A DNA stretch of 64,000 nucleotides from Paenibacillus_E allorhizoplanae (GCF_927798215.1 NZ_CAKMMW010000001.1:434001-498000); one strand, 5' to 3'. Positions 16,614 through 26,307 are shown, counted from the stretch's first letter. The notes: a model not told the origin generated them from the sequence alone. Made by a program: numbers and translations.

Positions 16614-18995
16614 ATGAGGGTGAAATTTTTTCGTACGGGTCAGATCTATTTTTATAGCATGTTTACCAAAATCACATTCTTACTTACCTTAATCATGCTT
16701 GCGCTTTTGTTGTTTCTACATTTCAACTTTACAAACTACAGCATTGGGCTGCTCAATTCATCTAATCAGAAATTAATGAACCAGATCTATCAGAATGCAC
16801 TGCAAATAAACAACTCGGTGCGCACCTACTCTAGTGCGATTTTTAATAACCCCAATACAACAAAATTAATGTATAGCGATGACATATCGGTTTTGGATCA
16901 GCTTAACAGCATTAATACGATTGAAACCTCGTTAGGAAGTGCGCCATTCATCTATTCCGCTTATGTGTATAACGGGAAGACGAACACTTATTATGCCATT
17001 GGAGCGAATACAGTCACTCGGAAAGATCAGTTTTATGACACGGAATTGGTTCAAATGTTTAAAGATCCCAAGCTATTACTGTCGCATACACCTATTCCAA
17101 GAAAAATTCCAGTATCAGAATTAGATCCTACGAAATTCGAGAATGTATTTTCCTACATCCTGCCTGAGTATTTTCCTGATAAACGGTTGAAAAATGCACT
17201 CGTTATCAATGTCCGAATGAATTGGATTTTCAATTCTCTTGCGTCCTATCAGGAATCTGATTCATTAACAGGTAATAATATCTTGATTATGGATCACAAC
17301 GGGAACGTCATAGCCAATTCGGATCAAGAAAAAGACTTATTTCTAAGCAGTTTGTCCAACGAGCCTTTCGTTGCTCACGTATTAAAATCCACAAACCAAT
17401 CTGGTGTTTTTACAGCTGACTTCAGAGGGACCTCCTCGATCATTACTTATACGTCATATGAGACATCGCCATGGATCTTGGTCAACATCACGCCTTACAA
17501 ATATATTGCTGGAACCGTGAGTAAGGTGAAAGCGATTACAGTGACGATAGGACTTGTGATGCTCATCATCTGTCTCATTACAGGATTTTTACTCTCCAAG
17601 AATTTATATGATCCTGTGCGAAATTTAAGAAAAACAATTGGACGTCTGAACCAAGCACAGGAGCCAAAAGAGGACCATCACAATGAATTTCAGTACATCA
17701 CTGATTCCATTGAGTCCACTCACTATCAACTTAACTCCCTTGAAGATTTCCGTAAGACCAATCTGTTCACGTTGAAACAGACGTATTTGAAGGATCTTCT
17801 CTTGAGTAAACATGTAAAAGAGGTCGATTACGAAGCGTTTTTTAAGCAGCATAATGTTCATTTTGATCCAAGAAGCTCCATTGCCCTTATTCTCTTTAAA
17901 ACAGATCATTATGCGGCTTTTCATGCGAACTATAGCTCGAGGGATCAATCCTTATTACGATACTCGCTTCTTAATATAGCAAATGAAATCGTGCATCCTT
18001 CCTATCCATGCGAGTCCATCGATGCGGGTAGGGATCATGTAGTTACCTTATTAAATATGGAAGTATTCAGTGATCATGAACCTGGCTCCACAGATCACAT
18101 CGAGCGTTTGAAGAGCTTGGCACAAGAGATTCAGCAAGTGTACGCCAAGTACTGTTCGATTAGCGTTTCAGCCTTTATTAGCGAACCTGTAACTTCCATT
18201 AAGGATGTCCGGGCCCTGTATGAGAGAACATTAGAGCTTTCCCATTATCGGATTAAATATGGCCATGGTTGCCTGCTCACCCAACAAACGATAAATAAGG
18301 TCAATTGGTCCGATTTCAATATCAATACGGCTTCTGTGCAGCAATTCCTTGACTGTATTCAGAAAGCCAAATTAGAAGAAGCCAAAACAGCCTACTGGAA
18401 TTTGATACAAGAATTAACAGATTGCAGCTTCAATATCATCATGTTTACCTTATCGTATTTGTCCTCCAGCATCTTCAATCTGGTTAATCTCATGGAGCGA
18501 AATGGGACGATCTCCTTTGGTCTAGACTTCGTTTCTTTTGACAATACAATGAAATCAATGGAAGTATTCGACGAGATCAATTACGAGTTCATTACCCTTA
18601 TATCCGCGATTGTTGGGAAAATCGAACAAAACCGAAGCGAGAAATCAGATATCGTGGTTTCCAACGCAATCCGCTTCATCGACTCCCATTATATGGACAC
18701 AACCCTAACTTCCAATCGAGTAGCAGATCAGTTTAAATTAACGCCGGCTTATTTAGGCAAGCTCTTCCGTGAACATTCTTCACGATCGATCGCTGACTAC
18801 ATATCTGAAACTCGACTAGTGAAAGCATCTGAATTGCTTAAGGACTCGCCATTTAACGTAGATGAAATTATAGAAAAAATCGGTTGGGAAAATAAAAAGC
18901 ATTTCTTCACCTTATTTAAAAAGCGGTTTGGCACTACCCCCACCGAATATCGGCTTAAATCCAGAGTGAGTGATATTCAGGAGATCTCACCGTAA
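16614..18995 (+). CDS. Membrane-bound AraC-family regulator with extracytoplasmic sensor domain
   Basis: A one-component regulator of 793 residues. A first membrane segment (about 18-42) and a second (about 305-328) enclose an external sensor region of about 260 residues, probably a Cache-like fold as in other Paenibacillus proteins of this shape. A cytoplasmic linker follows, then a C-terminal AraC HTH pair (about 680-785) reading LTSNRVADQFKLTPAYLGKL and ENKKHFFTLFKKRFGTTPTE. AAAGGGGGAG lies 7 bases before the ATG. It is divergent from the lyase/LplBC operon, so it most likely senses an external oligosaccharide or the loaded binding protein and activates that operon. It fuses the roles of a YesM kinase and a YesN regulator into one chain without phosphorelay. 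Confidence 0.92.
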   Translation: MRVKFFRTGQIYFYSMFTKITFLLTLIMLALLLFLHFNFTNYSIGLLNSSNQKLMNQIYQNALQINNSVRTYSSAIFNNPNTTKLMYSDDISVLDQLNSINTIETSLGSAPFIYSAYVYNGKTNTYYAIGANTVTRKDQFYDTELVQMFKDPKLLLSHTPIPRKIPVSELDPTKFENVFSYILPEYFPDKRLKNALVINVRMNWIFNSLASYQESDSLTGNNILIMDHNGNVIANSDQEKDLFLSSLSNEPFVAHVLKSTNQSGVFTADFRGTSSIITYTSYETSPWILVNITPYKYIAGTVSKVKAITVTIGLVMLIICLITGFLLSKNLYDPVRNLRKTIGRLNQAQEPKEDHHNEFQYITDSIESTHYQLNSLEDFRKTNLFTLKQTYLKDLLLSKHVKEVDYEAFFKQHNVHFDPRSSIALILFKTDHYAAFHANYSSRDQSLLRYSLLNIANEIVHPSYPCESIDAGRDHVVTLLNMEVFSDHEPGSTDHIERLKSLAQEIQQVYAKYCSISVSAFISEPVTSIKDVRALYERTLELSHYRIKYGHGCLLTQQTINKVNWSDFNINTASVQQFLDCIQKAKLEEAKTAYWNLIQELTDCSFNIIMFTLSYLSSSIFNLVNLMERNGTISFGLDFVSFDNTMKSMEVFDEINYEFITLISAIVGKIEQNRSEKSDIVVSNAIRFIDSHYMDTTLTSNRVADQFKLTPAYLGKLFREHSSRSIADYISETRLVKASELLKDSPFNVDEIIEKIGWENKKHFFTLFKKRFGTTPTEYRLKSRVSDIQEISP

Positions 18996-19039
18996 ATAAA
19001 AGCGGCCATTCTCAACTTGGAGAATGGCCGCTTTTATTT
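18994..19039. terminator. Strong bidirectional terminator
   Basis: A perfect 20-bp inverted repeat (AAATAAAAGCGGCCATTCTC and its complement) with an AACTTG loop lies between the convergent AraC-type and GH88 genes. A-runs on one side and T-runs on the other make it work in both directions. Confidence 0.95.
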
Positions 19040-19048
19040 AAATTCCTC

Positions 19049-20194
19049 CTACCAGAAGGTGTCGTGCATGCCGCGCAGTTTGCAAACTGCCTCTGCGAAG
19101 AAGAAGTCACCATAGATCATCGGTACATTCACATGGGTATTCCGAGGTCGATTAGCGGTTCCCAATCTTAGAATGGCTTCTTCGTTTGGATCATCCCATG
19201 TCGTATATTTTTCGTTCAATTTAAAAATTAATTGCTCAGCCGCACGGCGATAGAACTCAGCTTCCCGCTCAGGTACCAGCAAACTCAATTCCAACATGCC
19301 CGTAGCTGCGCAAGCTGCTGAGCTCGAGTCCATTGCCATTCCTTCTTCCCATGGTGCTCGAAAGTCAAAGGGAGGTAACCCATCTTCAGGTACATTCGCT
19401 AGGAAGAAATGTGCTGCACGTTTAGCTGCATCGATATAGCGTTGATCTCCTGTATAGCGTGCGCTTAGGGCCATGCCATATAAAGACCATGCCGTGCCTC
19501 GCGCCCAAGCAGAATCAGGCGCATACCCTTGCCCGCCAAGGGCCTCTATTCTCTCTCCCGTTTCGGGGTCGAAACACACGATATGGTAAGTCGATCCATC
19601 TGGGCGAAGAAACTCACGCAACGTTGTATCCGCATGTAAAACGGCCACATGCTTGAAACGAGGATCTCCTGTTTCTTGGCTAGCCCAATAAAGCAGCGGT
19701 AAATTCATCATGCAGTCTATAATCGCCCAACCAACTCGCTCAGGCTGGTTCCAAGCACGAATGAAACCGCCTTTCACATTCAAACGACCAACGAGATGAC
19801 TAGCTACCGTCAATGCCCTCCGTTTCGAATCTTCATTGCCGATCAGCTTGTATTGGGCCACGGAAGAGGGGCTCCACATAAAGCCAACATCATGGTGCAG
19901 TGGATAAAAGTCGGTGATCACCGTGTCCATTTTACCTTCAATCTGAGCAGCTGTTTCTTTGAGGCTTTCATTCTTGGTTTCACGATATACCATCCACAGA
20001 AGACCTGGCCAGAAGCCATTCGTCCACCAATCAGCCGCTTCTCTGTTGTACTTGCCATTCTCCGAAATGTAGGGAAATTCAGCGCCAATAGACGCATTCA
20101 TGTGCTCAACTTTGTTTACAATTTGATTCCAAACCCTATCCAACCATCGTACATGCACGGTATCCGCTTTCATATTTGCTTCTAACTTAGACAT
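19049..20194 (-). CDS. Unsaturated glucuronyl hydrolase, GH88
   Basis: A cytoplasmic enzyme of 381 residues that removes the 4,5-unsaturated uronate from the non-reducing end of lyase-generated oligosaccharides. The alpha/alpha-barrel family motifs are clear: NREAADWWTNGFWPGLLWMV near the start; HHDVGFMWSPSSVAQYKLIG with one of the two key Asp residues; IIDCMMNLPLLYWASQETGD with the other; and SAWARGTAWSLYGMA. The length is normal. AAAGGAG lies about 12 bases before the ATG. It is 18 bp downstream of an aldo/keto reductase gene, so the two are probably co-transcribed. Its presence implies that lyases next door act on a uronate-containing glycan. Confidence 0.93.
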   Translation of the reverse strand: MSKLEANMKADTVHVRWLDRVWNQIVNKVEHMNASIGAEFPYISENGKYNREAADWWTNGFWPGLLWMVYRETKNESLKETAAQIEGKMDTVITDFYPLHHDVGFMWSPSSVAQYKLIGNEDSKRRALTVASHLVGRLNVKGGFIRAWNQPERVGWAIIDCMMNLPLLYWASQETGDPRFKHVAVLHADTTLREFLRPDGSTYHIVCFDPETGERIEALGGQGYAPDSAWARGTAWSLYGMALSARYTGDQRYIDAAKRAAHFFLANVPEDGLPPFDFRAPWEEGMAMDSSSAACAATGMLELSLLVPEREAEFYRRAAEQLIFKLNEKYTTWDDPNEEAILRLGTANRPRNTHVNVPMIYGDFFFAEAVCKLRGMHDTFW

Positions 20195-20212
20195 GGGCTT
20201 TTCATTCTCCTT

Positions 20213-21118
20213 TTACCACTGTAGTGGCTGACCTGGGAATAAAGACAGCAAGCGATCTAATTCATGTTGCGGGATACCTACGCCATCGCAAAAACTGGCA
20301 TTTAGTCCTAGCGATCGTAAGGACGTAGTTCCAGTTAACGTTACCGTAATGTCAGGGCTAGCAAGGCTGAAACGCATCGCAGGCTCAATTAATCCTTTGG
20401 GCTCTGACTTACGAAGGAAAGCTAACTGATCGATTCGTTGCTGTGCTTCGTTATATAAAGGCGAATCTGTCTTGATGAATGGCGCTGGCGCTTCTGCCAA
20501 AAGACCCATGCCGAGCACGCTGCCGTTAATAACGGCGACATTATGCTGTTTCGCCGTCGGTAGAAGCTCATCCATAGCCGTATAGTCAATCAACATATAA
20601 CGGCAGAAGGTTTGCACGGAATCGATGTGGCCAGATCGAATGAATGGCAGCAACAGCGACGGATTGAAAGCGTTAACTCCGATAGCCCGCACTTTGCCCT
20701 GCTCCTTCAACTTCAGAAAAGCCGGGATCGTTTCGTTCATCCCCATTTCTGCATTCAACTCTGAAAGCTCGTGCATCTGAATAAGATCGACATAATCCGT
20801 CCCTAATCGTTTCAGACTATCTTCCACTGACTGAATCGTATTCTCGTATGTATAAGGAGTACCTCGCATAACCGCCTTCGTAGCAAGAAAAATTTGTTCT
20901 CTCTTGCTCTGAATCGCCTTCCCAATTCGTCTTTCACTTTCACCTGCACCATATAAAGGCGCTGTATCGATGAAATTGATTCCTAATTCCAAAGCCCGAT
21001 CAATCACTTCAATGACTTGTTCATCCGTAACCGGACCGAAATCCCCACCAAGCGGAGCACCTCCAAGTCCAAGCTTTGAAACTCGCATTCCTGTTCTGCC
21101 AAATGACGTGTATTCCAA
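20213..21118 (-). CDS. Aldo/keto reductase
   Basis: An NAD(P)H-dependent oxidoreductase of about 301 residues with a TIM-barrel fold. It begins EYTSFGRTGMRVSKLGLGGA and has the active-site motif FIDTAPLYGAGESE (Asp and Tyr of the tetrad), the catalytic Lys in LATKAVMRG, and His in LIQMHEL. The nucleotide-binding end LTGTTSLRSLGLN is also present. The start is TTG at 21118 with AAAAAAGGATG upstream. It is followed closely by the GH88 gene and lies divergent from an AraC regulator. It may reduce an aldehyde or keto sugar such as the 4-deoxy-5-keto-uronate released by GH88; that substrate is inference. Confidence 0.9.
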   Translation of the reverse strand: MEYTSFGRTGMRVSKLGLGGAPLGGDFGPVTDEQVIEVIDRALELGINFIDTAPLYGAGESERRIGKAIQSKREQIFLATKAVMRGTPYTYENTIQSVEDSLKRLGTDYVDLIQMHELSELNAEMGMNETIPAFLKLKEQGKVRAIGVNAFNPSLLLPFIRSGHIDSVQTFCRYMLIDYTAMDELLPTAKQHNVAVINGSVLGMGLLAEAPAPFIKTDSPLYNEAQQRIDQLAFLRKSEPKGLIEPAMRFSLASPDITVTLTGTTSLRSLGLNASFCDGVGIPQHELDRLLSLFPGQPLQW

Positions 21119-21223
21119 AATTATCGCATCCTTTTTTCATGATTGTTCGAACTTACAATGTCTCCATTATATGAAATCCGTCCGTATTAAAGTTATTCTC
21201 ATTCGCATAAAATTGTTGTTTTC

Positions 21224-21253
21224 TTGTCATGTTTTCATAGATCATGTTACACT
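21224..21253 (+). promoter_or_regulatory. Possible sigma-A promoter of the cupin-AraC gene
   Basis: TTGTCA (21224-21229) and TACACT (21248-21253) are separated by 18 bases and lie about 45 bases before the AraC start. This fits a vegetative promoter by consensus only. Confidence 0.35.
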
Positions 21254-21297
21254 AAGCTCGCTGGACAATTCTATGCAATGATGGGGGGAAACATAGA

Positions 21298-22170
21298 ATG
21301 AAATTATTGGAAGATATTGAATTACATGATATTCCCTTTCGCTTTAGTTATCGTAAATTTACAACTGATTTATATAAAGGATTCCACCATTGTCATCAAG
21401 GAATGGAGCTATTATTCGTTCATCAAGGCACCGGTCAAATCGTAGTGAATCGCCAAGTATATCCGATTAAATCGGGTACGCTCCTCTACCTGCAACCCTA
21501 TCAACTGCATAACATACAGGTTCATGTACAACCAGACTCACCATTTGAGCGCACGATTGTCACATTAGAGCCCTCGATATTTGAACACTATTTCTCTTCA
21601 TTCCCCCACTTAGAGCGTTATTTTCAGCATCTGTGGAAACATGAAGTCCAAGAACAGGTTCTCCAAAACGTTGACCAAACGCGGTTTATCTGCGAGTTAT
21701 TCCTACATTACAATGCTAATTTCGCCTATTATCAGGATCATGAAAAACAACATAACTTCGCTTTAATGCTTCTGCAAATATTTCAATTTCTCTATACTAG
21801 AGGTTTTGGTAATCCCGTTGAAAATAGCTTACATCCGCAAAGGCAGCTTCGCTATTCAGAAAAAGTAATGAATTGGTTGGAAGGACATTATTCCGATGAA
21901 CTATCCCTTGATACCTTAGCAGAGCATTTGCATATATCCAAGTATTATGTGTCCCGCATTTTCAAACAAGAAACCGGCTCAAGTCTAATGGCCTATATCC
22001 TTGCAAGGCGAATACGGCAAGCTTGTCTACTCTTACATATTACCAACAAAGGGGTAGAACAGATCAGTATTGAAGTGGGCATGAATAATTTTCCTTACTT
22101 TTGTCAAGCTTTCAAAAAACTTGTGGGTACAACGCCGATGAAATATAGAACAAAACAGCAACAAAATTGA
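21298..22170 (+). CDS. AraC-family regulator with cupin sensor domain
   Basis: A soluble regulator of 290 residues. The N-terminal AraC-type cupin (about 15-110) carries the usual HCHQGMELLFVHQGTGQIVV and later LLYLQPYQLHNIQV blocks. The C-terminal double helix-turn-helix (about 190-288) reads LSLDTLAEHLHISKYYVSRI and FPYFCQAFKKLVGTTPMKYR. A purine-rich GATGGGGGGAAA precedes the ATG. It is divergent from the aldo/keto reductase-GH88 pair and probably controls that unit in response to a sugar. Its own transcript ends at the hairpin just after the stop. Confidence 0.92.
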   Translation: MKLLEDIELHDIPFRFSYRKFTTDLYKGFHHCHQGMELLFVHQGTGQIVVNRQVYPIKSGTLLYLQPYQLHNIQVHVQPDSPFERTIVTLEPSIFEHYFSSFPHLERYFQHLWKHEVQEQVLQNVDQTRFICELFLHYNANFAYYQDHEKQHNFALMLLQIFQFLYTRGFGNPVENSLHPQRQLRYSEKVMNWLEGHYSDELSLDTLAEHLHISKYYVSRIFKQETGSSLMAYILARRIRQACLLLHITNKGVEQISIEVGMNNFPYFCQAFKKLVGTTPMKYRTKQQQN

Positions 22171-22181
22171 CATAAAATAAT

Positions 22182-22215
22182 AAAACCGGTACTGGTAATA
22201 TCCCAGTCCGGTTTT
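22182..22215. terminator. Bidirectional terminator at the end of the 42-kb minus-strand locus
   Basis: AAAACCGG-T-ACTGG pairs with CCAGT-CCGGTTTT around a short loop. It lies between the convergent AraC gene and the GH2 gene, with A- and T-runs on the two sides. Confidence 0.88.
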
Positions 22216-22230
22216 GTGTATATGCCATTG

Positions 22231-24792
22231 CTATCCCACTGTCCGCTTATCCGCATTGAGGGCCTGGACGGACAGCATGCTGTCATTCCCCGCATCTTTC
22301 CAGACAGCTGTAACCGTGCGACTTTCCCCCGGCAGCAGATGGAACCCGCTGTGGCTGATATAGACCGATCCTTCGGCATCCAAGGATCTTTCATCATCGA
22401 TTCGTACAAGCAGGGCGGCATACTCCCCACTGTTTGTAACGCTGACGCTCCAGTTCTGTCCATTGCACTCCGAATGGATTTCCAGTGTTGTGCGAGGAAG
22501 TTCCAGCATAGGTTGAAGATTTTCCGCCGTGGAGAACAGATAACGATTGGAGGCAATTATGACACCCGACGTCATCTTGAGCTGAAGTGTAAGAAAAAAT
22601 AGCTTTCCAGTGATCTCAGGTAATTGAGAGCCGATATCTCCGAAATTTTCCGCTTTATTAGCGCCCACGTTTATCGTACGTTGCCCGCTTGCAAAGGTAT
22701 GGCCGGAAGCTCCCGCCATCGACCAGTGAAGGTCCACCTCCGTGTAATCCTGGGTATCGCCGTTTGTTACCCATAGTTCCGCTTCAAAATCCAGTTCGTC
22801 CGCCCACACCTGTTTTGCGAATTTTGCCGTTACAGAAACTGTGCTGTACGCTTGTGCTGAGGCATAATACAGATGCTTCGGGCGACCGAAGTAATCAACG
22901 GCCGATGTGCACGCAGCCATAGGATAAGGTTCGTTGAACATCCATGGCAGGGCGCCGCTGTTGCGGAATTTCCGAGCACGATTCCGTTCGATAGCGTATC
23001 GCACACCCTCTGCCTGTAAGAACTGGGTCGCCTCAATGGCCGTTTCAAGATTGGGCAGCTCACCGAAAATGCCTTGCCATTGCTTTTCCTGCACCCACCA
23101 GGAACCCAAGTGATACCACACTGGATTTTGCAGTGTAACCGGCCAGCGATTTTCCGGCTTCAGCGTCGCCTCCAGCGCTTTCAGGTTTGTGAGGCCGTCC
23201 GCGCCGAATTCGCTGTGTAATAAATTAGCTCCAGCATTGAAAAGCGTATATTGTGCCGTCAAGCCCTCATGATGCCAAGGACCATGTACATCGTGCAGGT
23301 CGTCAGGTCGGTTCCGACTCATATTAATACCGTTAAACGGCAGTGGACCGGAAGGTGAGCACGGCAGCCATAAGCGGTCAGGATCGAGTCGCTTGACTGT
23401 CGCTTGGAGCGCTGCAAGTACGGGTTCTTCACCGTTTAATGGAAGCTTGTCCAACGACTCCAGTTCATTTCCCCCACACCACAGCACGAGTGACGGATGA
23501 TTTCGTTTTAGGGGTATAAAGCTCTCCGCTTCCTTTACAACTCGGCTGATGAACGACTCCTCCTCTTTCGGCTTACTGTTAAAGGCGGAGCTTGTCAGGT
23601 TGAACTCTTGCCAGACCATAATACCCAACCGGTTGCAAAGGTCGTAGAATGCATCCGTTTCAATTAAACCCACACCATTGACCCGAATTAGATTCACATT
23701 GGCTTCCTTCGCGAGGGTGAGAAGATGTTCGAGCTTTTCTTGGCGCTCTACACCGTAAAGGACATCGATCGGCACCCAATTATATCCTTTGACATATACT
23801 TTGCGGCCATTCAAGGTGAGCGTGTACGACAGTGCGCTCGGATGAGATGTTTCGTTTGGCGAAAACTCCAATTGTCTTATGCCGAATTTAGTCACTCTGT
23901 GAGAGGATATTTCTTCTGAGCCTGTCTCCTTTACGGTAACGGTCAGCTCATAGAGAGGCTGCGCACCTTCCCCATTCGGCCACCAAAGCTCAGGTTTTTC
24001 AATAGGCAGCATGACCTCAAGCTTAGTTAGTCCCTTTGTCAACGTCTGTGTGGAGTAGATTTTGCTGGCGACTTCGCTCCCGTTATGATCAATCGTCAGA
24101 TCGATATCTGCCGAGATCTCTTGTCTGGAGGATACCTCGATGCTTACAGAAACCTCCGCACGGGAATAATCCGCGTTCAGTTGCGGCCGGACGTAAACAT
24201 CCTCAACCGTTACTGGCCCGGAAAACGCTATGTATACCTCCTGCCAAATACCTAAATGAACCATACGAGGTGTAAAATCCCACCAATAATTCATTCTCGT
24301 TTTCGTATGCCCGACTTTGGACGTTCGCCCCATCTGGGACTCGGAAGGAGGAGCTGGGTCAAGGACCACGGTCAACCAGTTATCCGCCCCGTATCGGAGA
24401 TGAGAAGCGACATCATACTCGGCAGGTGTAAACATCGCTTCATGAGTGCCGAGCAAAGTGCCGTTCAGATAAATATGCGCACTGTAATCGATGCCTCGGA
24501 GGTGAAGTCTTGCGCATCTTCCCTCGTCCTCTGCATCAACATGAAATGTCTTGCGGTATACCCAAGAGCGCTGCGGAATCCACTCCAGCATCAGGCTGTT
24601 TTGTTCAAAATAAGGATCAGGCACTGTCCCATTGTCCCAAAGGTCCTGGTGAATGCTGCCTGGAACCGTTGCCGTAATCCATGGTCGCGGATCCGATGGC
24701 TTGTCGCTTTCGACCTGTTTTGTCCGCCATGCTTCGTCAATGAAATCCAACACCTTCCAATTATCACCATTTAAACATAGTTTGCTGCTCAT
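22231..24792 (-). CDS. GH2 beta-mannosidase-like glycoside hydrolase (copy A)
   Basis: A cytoplasmic enzyme of 853 residues with the GH2 order: sugar-binding sandwich (CLNGDNWKVLDFIDEAW, then VPGSIHQDLWDNGTVPDPYF), immunoglobulin-like domains and a TIM barrel. The length and the FEQNSLMLEWIPQRSWVYRK block favour beta-mannosidase over beta-galactosidase. The acid/base Glu is in LVLWCGGNELES and the likely nucleophile in LLHSEFGADG. It differs from its paralogue at 51341 in one place: the barrel motif RVWGGG is RVNGVG here. The start at 24792 has GGAGG upstream; an earlier ATG at 24807 precedes that ribosome site. It is the last gene of the long operon. Confidence 0.9.
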   Translation of the reverse strand: MSSKLCLNGDNWKVLDFIDEAWRTKQVESDKPSDPRPWITATVPGSIHQDLWDNGTVPDPYFEQNSLMLEWIPQRSWVYRKTFHVDAEDEGRCARLHLRGIDYSAHIYLNGTLLGTHEAMFTPAEYDVASHLRYGADNWLTVVLDPAPPSESQMGRTSKVGHTKTRMNYWWDFTPRMVHLGIWQEVYIAFSGPVTVEDVYVRPQLNADYSRAEVSVSIEVSSRQEISADIDLTIDHNGSEVASKIYSTQTLTKGLTKLEVMLPIEKPELWWPNGEGAQPLYELTVTVKETGSEEISSHRVTKFGIRQLEFSPNETSHPSALSYTLTLNGRKVYVKGYNWVPIDVLYGVERQEKLEHLLTLAKEANVNLIRVNGVGLIETDAFYDLCNRLGIMVWQEFNLTSSAFNSKPKEEESFISRVVKEAESFIPLKRNHPSLVLWCGGNELESLDKLPLNGEEPVLAALQATVKRLDPDRLWLPCSPSGPLPFNGINMSRNRPDDLHDVHGPWHHEGLTAQYTLFNAGANLLHSEFGADGLTNLKALEATLKPENRWPVTLQNPVWYHLGSWWVQEKQWQGIFGELPNLETAIEATQFLQAEGVRYAIERNRARKFRNSGALPWMFNEPYPMAACTSAVDYFGRPKHLYYASAQAYSTVSVTAKFAKQVWADELDFEAELWVTNGDTQDYTEVDLHWSMAGASGHTFASGQRTINVGANKAENFGDIGSQLPEITGKLFFLTLQLKMTSGVIIASNRYLFSTAENLQPMLELPRTTLEIHSECNGQNWSVSVTNSGEYAALLVRIDDERSLDAEGSVYISHSGFHLLPGESRTVTAVWKDAGNDSMLSVQALNADKRTVG

Positions 24793-24821
24793 GTCTGATC
24801 CCTCCATACTGATGACGTTAT

Positions 24822-26291
24822 TTATACGAAATATTGATTCATTTCACCGTTATTTCCTAAATAATCGATGACTGTTCGCTTCGTTTTCAAATCAATAAAC
24901 AACGTACAGGAGTAGCTATCCTTATGCCAGGTAAGTCTTACTTCATCCGTAGCCGATTCCAGCACATTGAAATCCCCATTAAAGGCGGGATACTCATTTC
25001 TGAATCGGATAAGCTTTAACAATCGTTGGACAACGTTCTTTTGCAAAGAAGCTTCAATTTCATGCATCGTGTAGTTGTGACGGTTCATGGCACGATTTTC
25101 CCCCGTCACTTTGACAGCTTCATCATCATTTTCTCCTGCCAATAATCCAACATAATAAACCTGTGGGATACCTGGAGCAAAGAATTGAATCGCCCTGGAA
25201 GCAATATAGGCGTCATCATCATGACCCAATACCGAATAATAGGTGCCGCCTATTTGGTGAACATCAAAGCCGCCATCGCCTTTGTGCTCATCGGATACGA
25301 TCAGACTAAGCGTTGAACCTCTTTCTACACATAGATCGACTACTTTTCTTGCAGCCTTCGTATCGACGACATCCGCCAAATCAGGCAATACAGGAATACC
25401 ATCATGGCAATCCAACATGGTAAATTGCTTGCTCGGACGTACTTTCAAATAGTCACAAAGCTTCTCGCTAGAGTTGTTCAACATCGTCTCGAGAATCGTA
25501 TATGGCAAAATAAAATCATAAATCCAGTAACCGCGCTCAGCTAGCTTATTTTGGATTTGGAAATGCGCATGCACTTCAGGCAGCAGCTGAATTCCTTGGG
25601 AATCCGCCATTTCCTTCATCCAATCAAGAAATTTGTAGATGTCCGGCTCTACGAAGAAACAGCTTGTTCCCAACTTCTTGATAACAAAACCGACTGCATC
25701 CAGTCTCACCGTCTTCACATTATTTCTGGAGAAATTCGCAAAGAATTCCGTTAAAAGCTGTTTAACCTTCTCTGACTTGATATCCAGGTCAATCTGCTCG
25801 GAAGGATCTTCCTTGCCGAATGTTGTCCATACCGTTTCCTCGGCACCCGTTTCTTCAATGTGAAAAGTAGAATACGGTCTCGGTCTTCGTAAGAAAATCT
25901 TATCGACATCTTCCTGAACAGGCTTCCCGTCATCCCAGATCTTGTCCAACGTAATAAACAGATCCGCATATTCGGACTTGCGTCCATGCTTCAAGAAGTC
26001 CTGAAAATACGTTGATTTTCTGGAAATATGGTTAACCATTAAATCCACAAGCACGTCATAATGTTGACCTATCGCCTTTATATCCTCCCAAGTACCAAAC
26101 GTCGGCTCAATTTCCAAATAAGTGAGTGGCGCAAATCCCCTATCCCCCGACGAAGGAAATGGAGGCAATATATGAATGCCACCTTTGAAAATATCTGAGA
26201 AATACGTTAACAGCACCTGATTAAGTGACTTTAAATCGCCACCAAGTGAGTCTGGGTACGTAATGAGCTGAACTTGATTCTTCTGCGGCAT
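24822..26291 (-). CDS. gtfA: Sucrose phosphorylase or related GH13_18 phosphorylase
   Basis: A 489-residue GH13 subfamily 18 enzyme. Sucrose phosphorylase converts sucrose and phosphate to glucose 1-phosphate and fructose. The catalytic set is complete: Asp198 in VRLDAVG, Glu239 in LLPEVHAH, and Asp297 in LDCHDG. The blocks IHILPPFPSSGDRGF, LGTSCFF, and FFAPGIPQVYYVGLLAGEND are characteristic. AGGAGG lies 6 bases before the ATG. The subfamily also contains glucosylglycerate, glucosylglycerol and sucrose-6-phosphate phosphorylases, so the acceptor is not certain; in this uronate/acid-sugar locus one of those is a real alternative. It is co-directional with the FGGY kinase 16 bp upstream. Confidence 0.85.
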   Translation of the reverse strand: MPQKNQVQLITYPDSLGGDLKSLNQVLLTYFSDIFKGGIHILPPFPSSGDRGFAPLTYLEIEPTFGTWEDIKAIGQHYDVLVDLMVNHISRKSTYFQDFLKHGRKSEYADLFITLDKIWDDGKPVQEDVDKIFLRRPRPYSTFHIEETGAEETVWTTFGKEDPSEQIDLDIKSEKVKQLLTEFFANFSRNNVKTVRLDAVGFVIKKLGTSCFFVEPDIYKFLDWMKEMADSQGIQLLPEVHAHFQIQNKLAERGYWIYDFILPYTILETMLNNSSEKLCDYLKVRPSKQFTMLDCHDGIPVLPDLADVVDTKAARKVVDLCVERGSTLSLIVSDEHKGDGGFDVHQIGGTYYSVLGHDDDAYIASRAIQFFAPGIPQVYYVGLLAGENDDEAVKVTGENRAMNRHNYTMHEIEASLQKNVVQRLLKLIRFRNEYPAFNGDFNVLESATDEVRLTWHKDSYSCTLFIDLKTKRTVIDYLGNNGEMNQYFV

Positions 26292-26307
26292 CGTAGTCCT
26301 CCTAAGT

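Noticed and set aside
24256..24774. Plus-strand frame of 172 codons
   Set aside because: Antisense to the GH2 sugar-binding domain; no ribosome site and no recognisable protein features.
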